Part shown: piece after piece, positions 7,120 to 15,136 of the stretch
How positions within the stretch are numbered: the stretch's first letter is position 1
Layout of the letters: the number at the start of each line of letters is the position of its first letter
From: a virus
Strand: one strand, 5' to 3'
Length of the DNA stretch: 22,456 nucleotides
IMG/VR virus record: IMGVR_UViG_3300030085_000532
Location: 1 to 22,456 of that record
The notes under the pieces: generated by a model
Seen by the model: the letters and a program-made list of their open reading frames with translations, nothing else
Database searches by the model: none
Told to the model about the DNA's origin: nothing
Program-made: the position numbers and the translations under genes

Positions 7120-8553
7120 ATGAATTACAAATTTAAAACAAAACCATATAAGCATCAATTAGATGCATTACAAGACTCTTGGGACAAAGAAAACTTTGCC
7201 TATTTCATGGAGATGGGTACGGGTAAATCTAAAGTTCTTTTAGATAATGCTGCTGTTCTTTATGATAAAGGTAAAATAAATGGATTATTAATTATTGCAC
7301 CAAAAGGTGTATATAAAAACTGGTACGATTCAGAGATACCTACACACTTACCAAATCATATATTTAAAAAAACTGTTCTTTGGAAAACATCTGATAAGTC
7401 ACAAAAACAAAAAAACATTTTAAATACTTTGTTTGAAACAGGGACTGAACTTCACATTTTATTAATGAATGTAGAGGCTTTTTCATCTGCTGATGGACCT
7501 GCATTTGCATATAAATTTTTATCGGCTCACAATGCTATGATAGCAATTGATGAATCTACTACAATAAAAACACCTACAACTAAAAGAACTAAAAACATTA
7601 TTGCGCTGAGAGAGATGGCTAAGTACAGGAGAATTTTAACAGGTTCTCCTGTAACCAAATCACCTCTTGATTTATTTAGTCAATGTGAATTTCTTGATCC
7701 TTGGCTCTTAGGTCATCAATCTTATTGGACATTCAAGGCTCGTTATGCAGTGACCAGAAAGATCCAGGTACAAGGTAGACAAGTAGAAATAGTTGTTGGT
7801 TATAGAAATCTTGGTGAATTATCAGAAAAGATACAACCTTTTTCTAAAAGAGTTTTAAAAGATGATTGTCTAGATTTACCTAAAAAAACTTTTATGAGAC
7901 ATGTTGTTGAATTGACTAAAGAACAAAAAAGAGTTTACAAACAAATGAAAGAAGAAGCCATTGCTTATTTAGATGGTAAAGTATTATCTTCTGCAACTGT
8001 TATGACTCAATTGATGAGACTCCACCAAATAACTTGTGGTCACTTTACAGCTGACGATGACACAATTAAAGATTTGCCATGTAATAGAATGACTGAGTTA
8101 ATGGATATACTAGATAATGTACACAATAAAGCAGTTATCTGGTCACACTATACTCATGATGTAAAAAGAATTATTGAAGAAATAAAAAATAAATATGGTG
8201 AAGATTCTGTTGTAGATTATTTTGGTGAAACAGATCAAGATCAAAGGTCAATTAATATAAAGAAATTTCAAAATGATGACAAGTGTAGATTTTTTGTAGG
8301 AACCACTCACACGGGCGGCTATGGTATCACATTGACTGCTGCAAGTACAATGATTTATTTTTCAAATGGTTATGATTTAGAGAAGAGACAACAATCAGAA
8401 GCAAGGATAGATCGTATTGGTCAAGAAAAACCCATGACCTATATTGACATTATTGCAGAAGATACTGTTGACGATAGAATTGTCAAAGCTCTTCGTAGCA
8501 AAGTAAACATTGCCAACAAGATCATGGGTGAAGATTATAAAGAATGGATTTAA
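7120..8553 (+). CDS. SNF2-type DEAD/H helicase-like ATPase
   Basis: 477-residue superfamily 2 ATPase of the SNF2 type. Walker A is EMGTGKSK (31-38), Walker B is AIDEST (143-148) in place of DEAH, motif III LTGSP (174-178), motif V THTGGYGITLTAAS in the C-terminal lobe, and motif VI QSEARIDRIGQ (425-435), the QxxxRxxRxGQ signature of SNF2 proteins. Such enzymes translocate on double-stranded DNA and can remodel forks or displace proteins; phage members are often set among replication genes. It is the only plus-strand gene in the window, divergent from 6661-7053 and overlapping the Hsp20 gene end-to-end by 4 bases. Short length means a core motor with no added domains. Exact substrate unknown. 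Confidence 0.9.
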   Translation: MNYKFKTKPYKHQLDALQDSWDKENFAYFMEMGTGKSKVLLDNAAVLYDKGKINGLLIIAPKGVYKNWYDSEIPTHLPNHIFKKTVLWKTSDKSQKQKNILNTLFETGTELHILLMNVEAFSSADGPAFAYKFLSAHNAMIAIDESTTIKTPTTKRTKNIIALREMAKYRRILTGSPVTKSPLDLFSQCEFLDPWLLGHQSYWTFKARYAVTRKIQVQGRQVEIVVGYRNLGELSEKIQPFSKRVLKDDCLDLPKKTFMRHVVELTKEQKRVYKQMKEEAIAYLDGKVLSSATVMTQLMRLHQITCGHFTADDDTIKDLPCNRMTELMDILDNVHNKAVIWSHYTHDVKRIIEEIKNKYGEDSVVDYFGETDQDQRSINIKKFQNDDKCRFFVGTTHTGGYGITLTAASTMIYFSNGYDLEKRQQSEARIDRIGQEKPMTYIDIIAEDTVDDRIVKALRSKVNIANKIMGEDYKEWI

Positions 8554-8951
8554 GAAATTTTTATTTCTTTTGCCTTCGATTCTCTAATGTTCTTTAAACT
8601 AATAAGTAGCATACCATCTTCAAACTTAGCTTTTTCTACTTCTAAGTGATCAGATATCTGCATCCTTTTTTTAAAGTATCTTTTTGCAATACCTTTAGAC
8701 ACATAGTTTTTATTTGGATCATCTTTAGATCCTCCTTCTACGGTTAAGATATTGTCCTTTACACTAACTTTTATGCTGTCTTTTTTATAGCCAGCTAAAG
8801 CCATTTCTAAAGTGTAGTTTTCATCTTTTGATTTAACTACATCATAGTGTGGATAAGGAGCGCCGTTGTAGCATAGATGTTCTAAGTTATGAAATATGCT
8901 ATCAAAACCGACACTGAAGTTTAGGAAATCTTTTAGTCTTTCGTGATACAT
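8550..8951 (-). CDS. Hsp20 / small heat-shock protein
   Basis: ATP-independent holdase chaperone of the alpha-crystallin family, 133 residues. The crystallin domain spans about 35-122, with PHYDVVKSKDENYTLEMALAGYKKDSIKVSV and the late strand signature FEDGMLLISL (110-119). A C-terminal I-K-I (130-132) provides the I-x-I motif used in oligomer assembly. Small Hsp genes occur in marine cyanophages and other marine phages, where a virion-assembly role is suspected. The start at 8951 has a near-perfect Shine-Dalgarno (AAAGGAGG, five bases off the ATG). It converges on the SNF2-type gene with overlapping stop codons. The product family is clear. Confidence 0.93.
   Translation of the reverse strand: MYHERLKDFLNFSVGFDSIFHNLEHLCYNGAPYPHYDVVKSKDENYTLEMALAGYKKDSIKVSVKDNILTVEGGSKDDPNKNYVSKGIAKRYFKKRMQISDHLEVEKAKFEDGMLLISLKNIRESKAKEIKIS
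8552..8569. terminator. Weak AT-rich stem-loop over two convergent stop codons
   Basis: AAGAAAT (8552-8558), TTTT loop, ATTTCTT (8563-8569), then TT: a perfect 7-bp inverted repeat lying across the converging gene ends. Only one G-C pair makes it a weak terminator if it is one; it is the sole candidate between the opposing units. Confidence 0.25.
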
Positions 8952-8956
8952 AGTAA

Positions 8957-8964
8957 CCTCCTTT
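8957..8964 (-). promoter_or_regulatory. Consensus Shine-Dalgarno of the Hsp20 gene
   Basis: Minus-strand AAAGGAGG, five bases (TTACT) before the ATG at 8951. It is among the strongest ribosome binding sites in the window, where most genes rely on stop/start overlap, and suggests high Hsp20 output. Confidence 0.75.
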
Positions 8965-9008
8965 GTAGACTGTTAATATTAAGGTCCTTCCTAAAGCAAC
9001 CTACTGAT

Positions 9009-9036
9009 AATATAATTATTATTATAATTTTTGCAA
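9009..9036 (-). promoter_or_regulatory. Possible promoter for the Hsp20 gene
   Basis: Minus-strand TTGCAA (9036-9031), 16 bases, TATATT (9014-9009); start near 9002 with a ~50-base leader to the ATG at 8951. The -35 matches four of six and the segment is almost pure A/T, so a chance match is possible. Confidence 0.35.
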
Positions 9037-9219
9037 TAGTACAATTATCACGCCAGCCATACCTGACATTAGTGCACCTGCTGATACTAAAAGGATTCTT
9101 TCTATTCTATTAATTTGACTTTGAAGTCCGTTAATTTTATCGTGAGTTTGTTTTTGCATGATTCTGCAAAGTTTTTCGTGTGATTCTATTCGTTGTAATG
9201 CGTCGTCTTTTTTAGTCAT
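9022..9219 (-). CDS. Small coiled-coil membrane protein, holin/XhlA-like candidate
   Basis: 65 residues from the chosen start. Residues 1-41 form an amphipathic, probably coiled-coil helix (DDALQRIESHEK...INGLQSQINRIERI). Residues about 43-62 (LLVSAGALMSGMAGVIIVLL) form one transmembrane segment, followed by a short QKL tail. This layout resembles XhlA/haemolysin-associated proteins and other small phage lysis membrane proteins. A lysis role is plausible, but no endolysin is next to it in the window. The longer start at 9258 is less likely because the family begins with the soluble helix and a purine-rich GCGGGGG lies upstream of 9219. Position after the virion genes fits late lysis. Confidence 0.6.
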   Translation of the reverse strand: MTKKDDALQRIESHEKLCRIMQKQTHDKINGLQSQINRIERILLVSAGALMSGMAGVIIVLLQKL

Positions 9220-9252
9220 TAATATGTAACCCCCGCTACATAAGAAACCCGA

Positions 9253-9265
9253 TAGCATGATGCTA
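9253..9265. repeat. 13-base palindrome TAGCAT-g-ATGCTA
   Basis: Perfect 6-bp inverted repeat with a one-base centre, located between the end of the 1365-residue gene (9287) and the start of the membrane-protein gene (9219). It is not followed by a T-run in either direction. It could be an operator or chance. Confidence 0.3.
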
Positions 9266-9286
9266 ACAAACCGCCCAAATAATTCA

Positions 9287-12200
9287 TTATATTAAACCCC
9301 TTTGTCTTAATCTGATTGTTTTCTCTTCGTCAGATAATAAAGCATTCTCTACTGGTGTCAATCCTGTAGCCATAATGTTTCCTGACACTTGAGGCTGTAA
9401 TACTTGAGCGTTTGGCATTGGTTGTATTGGTAAAGGTGGTGTTTGTACTTCTGGCAATAAATAATCATCAATATTTAATCCCATAGAAAAAACTTCACCT
9501 CCTTCAGATCGTAATAATCTTTCATCTATATTAAATAAAAATCGTTCATTTAATTTTATTCTTTTCATATCATTAACCATTCTAAGTATTTGTGGTTTTG
9601 CTATGTTGTATGGATTCGCTCCACCTAAATTACGTGCAATTTCTGCAAATTTTTCTTCAATGTCTGCAGATGGTAAGTAAGGATCAAAATTCGCATTCGT
9701 TAAATTTATAAAATTTTTTTCACTAATTTGTCTTTCTTTAAATTGTCTCCCTAAAACATTTTTTGAAACTCCTAGTATTTCAGCAGCATTTATATCTTTA
9801 TACATTTCTTGTTGAACTCCAAATCTAGCATTATTCGATGCTGCAAATCTTTTTATAATATCATTAGGATCAACTGGTCCACCTTTTAATAATCCAAATG
9901 CACCTCCAGTAAATTCTCTTCTTGAATCTCTAATACCTCTTTGATAATTAGAAATTTTAAAACCCATTGATCTTAATGGATCAACTTTAATTGGTCTAAG
10001 ACCCATAAATCCTGCAATCTCTGGTCCTACATCAAGTGTCTCTCCACGTTTAGTTGGAGTTTGTGTAGCTGCTTGTAATAATCTTCCATACTGTTTGTAT
10101 GATGGTGCTAATGCATTTCCTAAATGCATAAATCTAATTGCAGCTTTATCTCCTACAGATGTTTGTTCTGTGTATAATCTTCTTCCATCTTTTGTTACAC
10201 CACCTCTAACAGTTAAATCTGCAGCAGCTTCTGTCCAAATAGATTCTGAAATAAATGGATTCATTATTTCAGCTCCTGCTTCATCTACACCTTTAACAAA
10301 ACTTGCTAATAATTGTTCATCAGTTTGTTGACCTTCTTGAATACTGTTCATTACAGTTCTAAGTGGTCTAGCAATTACATCGTATGCGTTGCTGTGACTA
10401 AAATCTATGTATCTTAATTCACCATCATCATCTTTAATTGGAATTAAAGTAGAATTTTTTGACCACTCAGGAACAAATCTTCTTAGTGCATCTAGTTCTT
10501 CTTTTGATACGTCATATATTGCAGCTGCACCTTCTGTTAAAGCAATTGGTATACCCGTTGTAAATGTTGCCATACCTAATAATCTTTTAAATCCTGTGCC
10601 ATAAGTTCCTTTTGCTATTGCATCATTAGCAACTCTTTGACCTGTAGCAGCATCAACAACAGTTAAACCTAAATTACTACCAAGAGTTTTTTTAGAGTGC
10701 CTCATCTCTTTTAAACCTTGACCTACGATATTAGTTGTAGTTCGAATCATCTCAGATGGAAATGACATAAAGTTACCAATTGGTAATAGTCTCGCAGTTC
10801 TAACTGCAGAACCAACAAAGTCATAATTAGGTACAGTGTTCTTAACTATATTAGCGGCCTCTGTTTTTAATGCAAAGTCATCTAAGAACTCATCGTAAGT
10901 TCCTTTGAATCCATTTTGTCTTGCTCTGTTAAATTTTATATTAAGTTCTGATTCAGGTAAATTAATTACATTTCTATTTACTGGTCTACCGTTTGCTCTG
11001 TAGTTTTTTAATCTTTTTAATTCAACCACATAGTTTGTAATTTTAAATGTATCATCTTCTGCAACATACTTACCTTGAAAAAAATCTTTTAATTTTTTCA
11101 TTTTTTTCATAAATGGACTTACGATTGAATCTAAGTTAGCAACTTGTTCACCAAATCTAACATCTGTTAGTAGTGCTTTTAAATCTCCAATTTGAACTTG
11201 TGAATTTACAACACCCAGTTCTAATAATTCTCTATAAGCTTCTTGTGCTCTTGCACTATTTGGTCCAAGTTTTGTTAGACCTGATACGTCAATACCTTCT
11301 CTAAAAGCTTTAGCAACTACAGCTGGGTTTTCAAATAAAATACCATTAGCTCCAGAAAAACCAAAAGCACTTATCATATTACGCAAGTGTGTTGGTACAG
11401 ATAAAACTGTTTTAGCTAACTGAGAAGCTCCTTTTGGTAATAGTAATAAATTTCTATACATCCAACTAACCGCAGCCTCAGCGCCTTCTTTACCCTCACC
11501 TCTTACAAAACCTTGAAGACCTCCTGCAATATTGTTTGCGTTTCTAATTGCATCAGCTATTTCTTTTGTCGTAAAACTATTTTGTAATGGATTAATAACT
11601 TTACCTGCTCCAGGTAAGTCTTTTACTATTTCATCCATTGGCACTAATTCTATTCCTGTTGTTCTTGATCGTAATGCTTCTTCACCTGCTTCTTTACTTG
11701 CCCAAAAAAATCCTCTACCGCCTGCCTCTTGTACTTCTTTATTTTTAGCTGCAACTGCAGTTAAGTAATTTGTAGTTCTTGCAACAGCAGATAAATTAGT
11801 CATTGCATTAAATATTGAATATCTTGGATCTTGTATTTCTCCCAATAATTCTCTTAATTCTTTTGGTAATAAATTAGTATCATCAATAACTTGCTTAATA
11901 AATTCTCCTCCTGGCTTACCTTCTACTGTTTGTTTTATATATTTATTAAGATCTAATGCTTTTGGGTTTTTTAATTTTTTTACTGAGTTTAATAAGCTTT
12001 TAACTTGTATTACAGCTTCTCTTTCTAATTGACTTGGTTTACGAGCTAATGTTGGATTTTCATTTACAATCATTCTTTTAAAAAAATTAATTGCACCTTC
12101 CTCTGCTTCTGCAGTTGGTTTGTATCTACCAAATAATTTTAACAAACCTTTGTTTTGATCTTCAAAAAGCCTGTAAGTTCCACCAATCCAATTAGCTGTT

Positions 12201-13384
12201 CTGTCTTGTAATATTTTTTGTAATTCTTTTTGTCCTTTTTTAAATTCAACCCCATCTGTATTTTTATTTAAAATATCTATTAATCTAACAAATTCTTCTC
12301 TCGCATTATTAATACCACCGACAATAGCTTGTCTTCTTTCTGCAGGTAAATTTGTTTTGTTCATTAATTTTAACGTTTCATCAATTGCATCTTTGTTTAA
12401 AGGTTTTCTTAAATCTCCTTCAAATAAAGATTTATTTAGTAAAGAAAGAAATTTATCTCTTTCAGCTACGTTTGCTCTGCCAAAAAATCTTTCTGCTTCT
12501 GGGTAAATAGCATCTATTTCTCTTGTAAGATTATCTACAATTTCTTTTGCTCTATTTGTATCTCTTGCAATTAAAGCTTGTTTTGTTTTTTCTGCACCAA
12601 ATAATTCTTCTGTCAATCCACCTCTAGGACTAAATGGAGCTCTAATATATTTATCTAAAAATCTAGCAAATTGACTATCACTATAAGCTAATTCTTTTCC
12701 TCTTTGCGCAAGTAACTTTGCACTTTTACCAACACCATAAACTACAGGTGTAATTAATAAAGATTCAGATCCAAATTTTAATCTATTAGCTAATTTTCTT
12801 GCAGCATCTTCTCGACCAAATCCTTCTTCTCTATCCAACTGAGTTGGACCTCCTTCAAACATATCCCCAAAAGTTCCAATCTTTTCAACATCTGCAACAA
12901 AAAATTCTCCTGTTGCACCACCCATTAAGCCTACTCCGAATCTAGGATATTTTGCCTTATCATTTAAATCTCTGGTTTTATTTAATGCATCTCTTAATGC
13001 AGTTCTGTCTTTTGTTTTTCTAAAGTCAGCAAAAGCATTTGCACGTTTTGCTTTTAAAGTCTTGGCGGTTATTCTTCTTGCAGCTTGATTAGCTAATTTA
13101 AAACCTGCCGTGCCTGGTACACCCACTTGAATGATTGCTTCTGTTAATTTACCTACTGCTCTGTCTTGTGCAGCGTCTTCAAATATATTTATTCTATCAA
13201 AAAATTGTTCAACATCTGCTGCAGTGTTGGTGTCAAAACCTAAATCAATTAATTCAGCTGTTAATGAAAATACTCCTTCAGGTACTTTAATAATACCCGA
13301 TGCTATACCTGATGCAAATGATGAATACCAAGATCTGTCACTATCTCTTTCGGCTTCATTAAGTGGTAGAAATTCTTCTGCCAT
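9287..13384 (-). CDS. Very large presumed internal virion / DNA-ejection protein, 1365 aa
   Basis: By far the largest gene (4.1 kb). The N-terminus (SWYSSFASGIASGIIKVPEG) is followed by long charged helical stretches (roughly 230-480). A more hydrophobic central part has LLLLPKGASQLAKTVLSVPTHLRN (near 645-670), and another section contains LLPIGNFMSFPSEMIRTTTN. The C-terminal third resembles domains of large multi-domain phage proteins (WSKNSTLIPIKDDDGELRYIDFSH), and the last 40 residues are Pro/Gln-rich. No lysozyme or transglycosylase signature is evident. As the final and largest gene of the virion block, after gp10-like and low-complexity genes, it corresponds in position to P22 gp16/gp20 or T7 gp16 ejection proteins. 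That is inference from order and size. TAGGAGAT lies just before the ATG. Confidence 0.75.
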   Translation of the reverse strand: MAEEFLPLNEAERDSDRSWYSSFASGIASGIIKVPEGVFSLTAELIDLGFDTNTAADVEQFFDRINIFEDAAQDRAVGKLTEAIIQVGVPGTAGFKLANQAARRITAKTLKAKRANAFADFRKTKDRTALRDALNKTRDLNDKAKYPRFGVGLMGGATGEFFVADVEKIGTFGDMFEGGPTQLDREEGFGREDAARKLANRLKFGSESLLITPVVYGVGKSAKLLAQRGKELAYSDSQFARFLDKYIRAPFSPRGGLTEELFGAEKTKQALIARDTNRAKEIVDNLTREIDAIYPEAERFFGRANVAERDKFLSLLNKSLFEGDLRKPLNKDAIDETLKLMNKTNLPAERRQAIVGGINNAREEFVRLIDILNKNTDGVEFKKGQKELQKILQDRTANWIGGTYRLFEDQNKGLLKLFGRYKPTAEAEEGAINFFKRMIVNENPTLARKPSQLEREAVIQVKSLLNSVKKLKNPKALDLNKYIKQTVEGKPGGEFIKQVIDDTNLLPKELRELLGEIQDPRYSIFNAMTNLSAVARTTNYLTAVAAKNKEVQEAGGRGFFWASKEAGEEALRSRTTGIELVPMDEIVKDLPGAGKVINPLQNSFTTKEIADAIRNANNIAGGLQGFVRGEGKEGAEAAVSWMYRNLLLLPKGASQLAKTVLSVPTHLRNMISAFGFSGANGILFENPAVVAKAFREGIDVSGLTKLGPNSARAQEAYRELLELGVVNSQVQIGDLKALLTDVRFGEQVANLDSIVSPFMKKMKKLKDFFQGKYVAEDDTFKITNYVVELKRLKNYRANGRPVNRNVINLPESELNIKFNRARQNGFKGTYDEFLDDFALKTEAANIVKNTVPNYDFVGSAVRTARLLPIGNFMSFPSEMIRTTTNIVGQGLKEMRHSKKTLGSNLGLTVVDAATGQRVANDAIAKGTYGTGFKRLLGMATFTTGIPIALTEGAAAIYDVSKEELDALRRFVPEWSKNSTLIPIKDDDGELRYIDFSHSNAYDVIARPLRTVMNSIQEGQQTDEQLLASFVKGVDEAGAEIMNPFISESIWTEAAADLTVRGGVTKDGRRLYTEQTSVGDKAAIRFMHLGNALAPSYKQYGRLLQAATQTPTKRGETLDVGPEIAGFMGLRPIKVDPLRSMGFKISNYQRGIRDSRREFTGGAFGLLKGGPVDPNDIIKRFAASNNARFGVQQEMYKDINAAEILGVSKNVLGRQFKERQISEKNFINLTNANFDPYLPSADIEEKFAEIARNLGGANPYNIAKPQILRMVNDMKRIKLNERFLFNIDERLLRSEGGEVFSMGLNIDDYLLPEVQTPPLPIQPMPNAQVLQPQVSGNIMATGLTPVENALLSDEEKTIRLRQRGLI

Positions 13385-13392
13385 TTAATCTC

Positions 13393-14280
13393 CTATGCTT
13401 GAGGATCACCTAAATCGAATGCGTCTTTTTCAAAGATTGAGAAATCAAATTTTTTAGGTGGTCTTCTGTATCCTGGAGTTGTGCTTTTTTCTCCAGTAAA
13501 CTTTGGTTTTGGAATTTGTTTAGCTTTGTCAGCTTCAGGATCAAATGTAGTTATATCAATAATTTCATAACCATATCCACCATCTACTTTCTTTTTTAAT
13601 CTTTTAAAATTACCATCGGTTACATCATAATATACTTTTCCAATATTTTGTTTTTTCTCATAGTCTTTTGTTCTACCATGAATACCACCAATAAATCCTT
13701 CATACGAATCACCAAACTGTTCACTAGCTTTAGCTTCTAATCCTTTGTTTTCGTAATCTGCTCTGTTTTTAGCTTGAACTGTGCTTCCTTGGTATTGTTC
13801 TAAATAATCTTTAAAACCAGTTGTGCCTTCTGCACCTAATTCCATTTTCATTAATTTTTCTTGAGCTTTTAATTTTTTATCAAGTAATTCTTCATCACCA
13901 GCTTGTTTAATTGCAAGTTCAGTTGCACCTGCTTTTAAATCTCTTAAATATTTTCTTCTCTCAGCTTGTTGTTCTAAAAGACTTTTTACAGGTTTATCTG
14001 CGGCAGCTAATCCAGTGGATACTAGTCCACTAAGACCACTACCTGTTGGAGTTTGTGTTGCAAGAGCTGGACCATATTGTAATAAAAAAGTTGTTAATGG
14101 ATCAAAACCTTTATCTGGTTGATCACCACCTAAAGTTTTTAAATTAGCTGCTGCTAACTCTTCAACTCTAGAAGGAGTGCCATTTTCAAAGTTTTGTCTA
14201 TCCTCAATACCAGACATAATGCCATTCATATTAGCACCGCCACCTTTTCTAAACATTGGTCTTCTAAATATTCTACTCAT
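13393..14280 (-). CDS. Structural-module protein with basic GGG N-terminus, candidate ejection protein
   Basis: 295 residues from the chosen start. It begins SRIFRRPMFRKGGGANMNGIM, a short basic segment with a GGG turn that I associate with virion-module proteins of marine phages. A Gly/Ser/Ala-rich region (PTGSGLSGLVSTGLAAADK) and a long charged helix (LLEQQAERRKYLRDLKAG through KAQEKLMKMELG) follow, then a mixed C-terminal part ending in a Pro/Lys-rich tail. A longer start at 14319 would overlap the previous gene by 38 bases. ATG 14280 lies one base after that gene's stop and places the basic motif at the very N-terminus. No enzyme motif. The position matches the P22 ejection-protein cluster, which is the best guess at its role. 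Confidence 0.72.
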   Translation of the reverse strand: MSRIFRRPMFRKGGGANMNGIMSGIEDRQNFENGTPSRVEELAAANLKTLGGDQPDKGFDPLTTFLLQYGPALATQTPTGSGLSGLVSTGLAAADKPVKSLLEQQAERRKYLRDLKAGATELAIKQAGDEELLDKKLKAQEKLMKMELGAEGTTGFKDYLEQYQGSTVQAKNRADYENKGLEAKASEQFGDSYEGFIGGIHGRTKDYEKKQNIGKVYYDVTDGNFKRLKKKVDGGYGYEIIDITTFDPEADKAKQIPKPKFTGEKSTTPGYRRPPKKFDFSIFEKDAFDLGDPQA

Positions 14281-14281
14281 A

Positions 14282-15136
14282 TTAACTAAACGCTCTGTAT
14301 ACTCCAGCAAGTGTTGCACCTAAACCTAATGCTGATTGTAATGGGCTAGGTGATGGTTGAGTTGTTTGTTGTTGTCCTCCAGGATATCCAGAAATTAAAC
14401 TAGTAATACCTGAACCTAAAGCTTGTGTTGCTTGTAATGGTTGCATTAATTGTTGTTGAGCCAACTGTTGTTGTGCTCCTAATTCTGCTTGTCTTTGTGT
14501 TTGTAATGCACCACCTAAACTAGTTAAACCTGCAACTTGTTGTCCAGCTAGCTGTGGAGATAGTCTAGCTAAATTTTGTTGCTGTTGTGATAATAATTGT
14601 TGTTGACCAAAAGCCTGTTGAGCTGCTTGTGATGCTTGACCAAAACCTTGTTGTAATAATTGTGCTTGTAATGCAGCTCTGTTTCTATCAGATTGAGATT
14701 GATAAATACCTCTTTCAACACCTTCTCTACTTCCTCCAGCAGCGCCCGCTGCAATTGCTCTGTCTGACAGTGAAAGCAAACCTCTTCGTGCTTGTTCATC
14801 AAATTCATCTAAAGTTGCTTTAATAACATCCTGTTGATAAGGTGACATAAATTGTTGATAAGCTTTTGGACCAACAAATTGACGTGCCTCATCAGCTCGT
14901 GTTGCTGCTGTTTGTAAAAATGGAGCATACGATCCTAAACCTTGTTGCGCTGTTGCAACTTTAATTGCCTCAGCTTGTAAAGGATCTTGTCCAGCTACAA
15001 ATTGTGGTCCATAAACTTTTGATAAATCTGCTGTTCTTAACCCACCTACATCTTTTTGTAGTTGAGCTATATATGGTTTTGCTGCTGTTTCTATAAACTC
15101 AGGTGGTTGTGTTATTTGTGTAATTGTTTCTGCCAT
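14282..15136 (-). CDS. Gln/Ala-rich structural protein, candidate ejection protein
   Basis: 284 residues. The N-terminal half (ITQPPEFIETAAKPYIAQLQKDVGG, DPLQAEAIKVATAQQGLG, MSPYQQDVIKATLDEFDEQARRGL, then AAGAAGGSREGVERG) is a pattern common in marine phage virion modules. From about residue 165 to 240 the sequence is very Gln-rich with QQ, QQQ and QQQQ runs, predicted helical. It ends in a Gly/Ala-rich hydrophobic stretch (LGLGATLAGVYRAF). Its ATG shares a base with the upstream stop (TAATG). Low-complexity, helix-rich proteins at this position are typical of short-tail phage ejection proteins such as P22 gp7. No catalytic motif. Structural role likely, exact role unknown. Confidence 0.72.
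   Translation of the reverse strand: MAETITQITQPPEFIETAAKPYIAQLQKDVGGLRTADLSKVYGPQFVAGQDPLQAEAIKVATAQQGLGSYAPFLQTAATRADEARQFVGPKAYQQFMSPYQQDVIKATLDEFDEQARRGLLSLSDRAIAAGAAGGSREGVERGIYQSQSDRNRAALQAQLLQQGFGQASQAAQQAFGQQQLLSQQQQNLARLSPQLAGQQVAGLTSLGGALQTQRQAELGAQQQLAQQQLMQPLQATQALGSGITSLISGYPGGQQQTTQPSPSPLQSALGLGATLAGVYRAFS

Noticed and set aside
7054-7158. Longer start for the 130-residue protein
   Set aside because: It would cover the divergent promoters and overlap the plus-strand gene; the added residues are a hydrophobic reading of AT-rich intergenic DNA.
9011-9029. AT-only inverted repeat as terminator
   Set aside because: No G-C pairs and no U-run on the minus strand; the same bases read better as part of a possible promoter.
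13131-13388. 85-codon plus-strand open frame
   Set aside because: Lies fully antisense within the 1365-residue gene; no recognisable domain or ribosome site.
14569-14823. Open frames on both strands across the Gln-rich region
   Set aside because: Shadows produced by low-complexity CAA/TTG codons; the 14282-15136 frame has the coherent protein.
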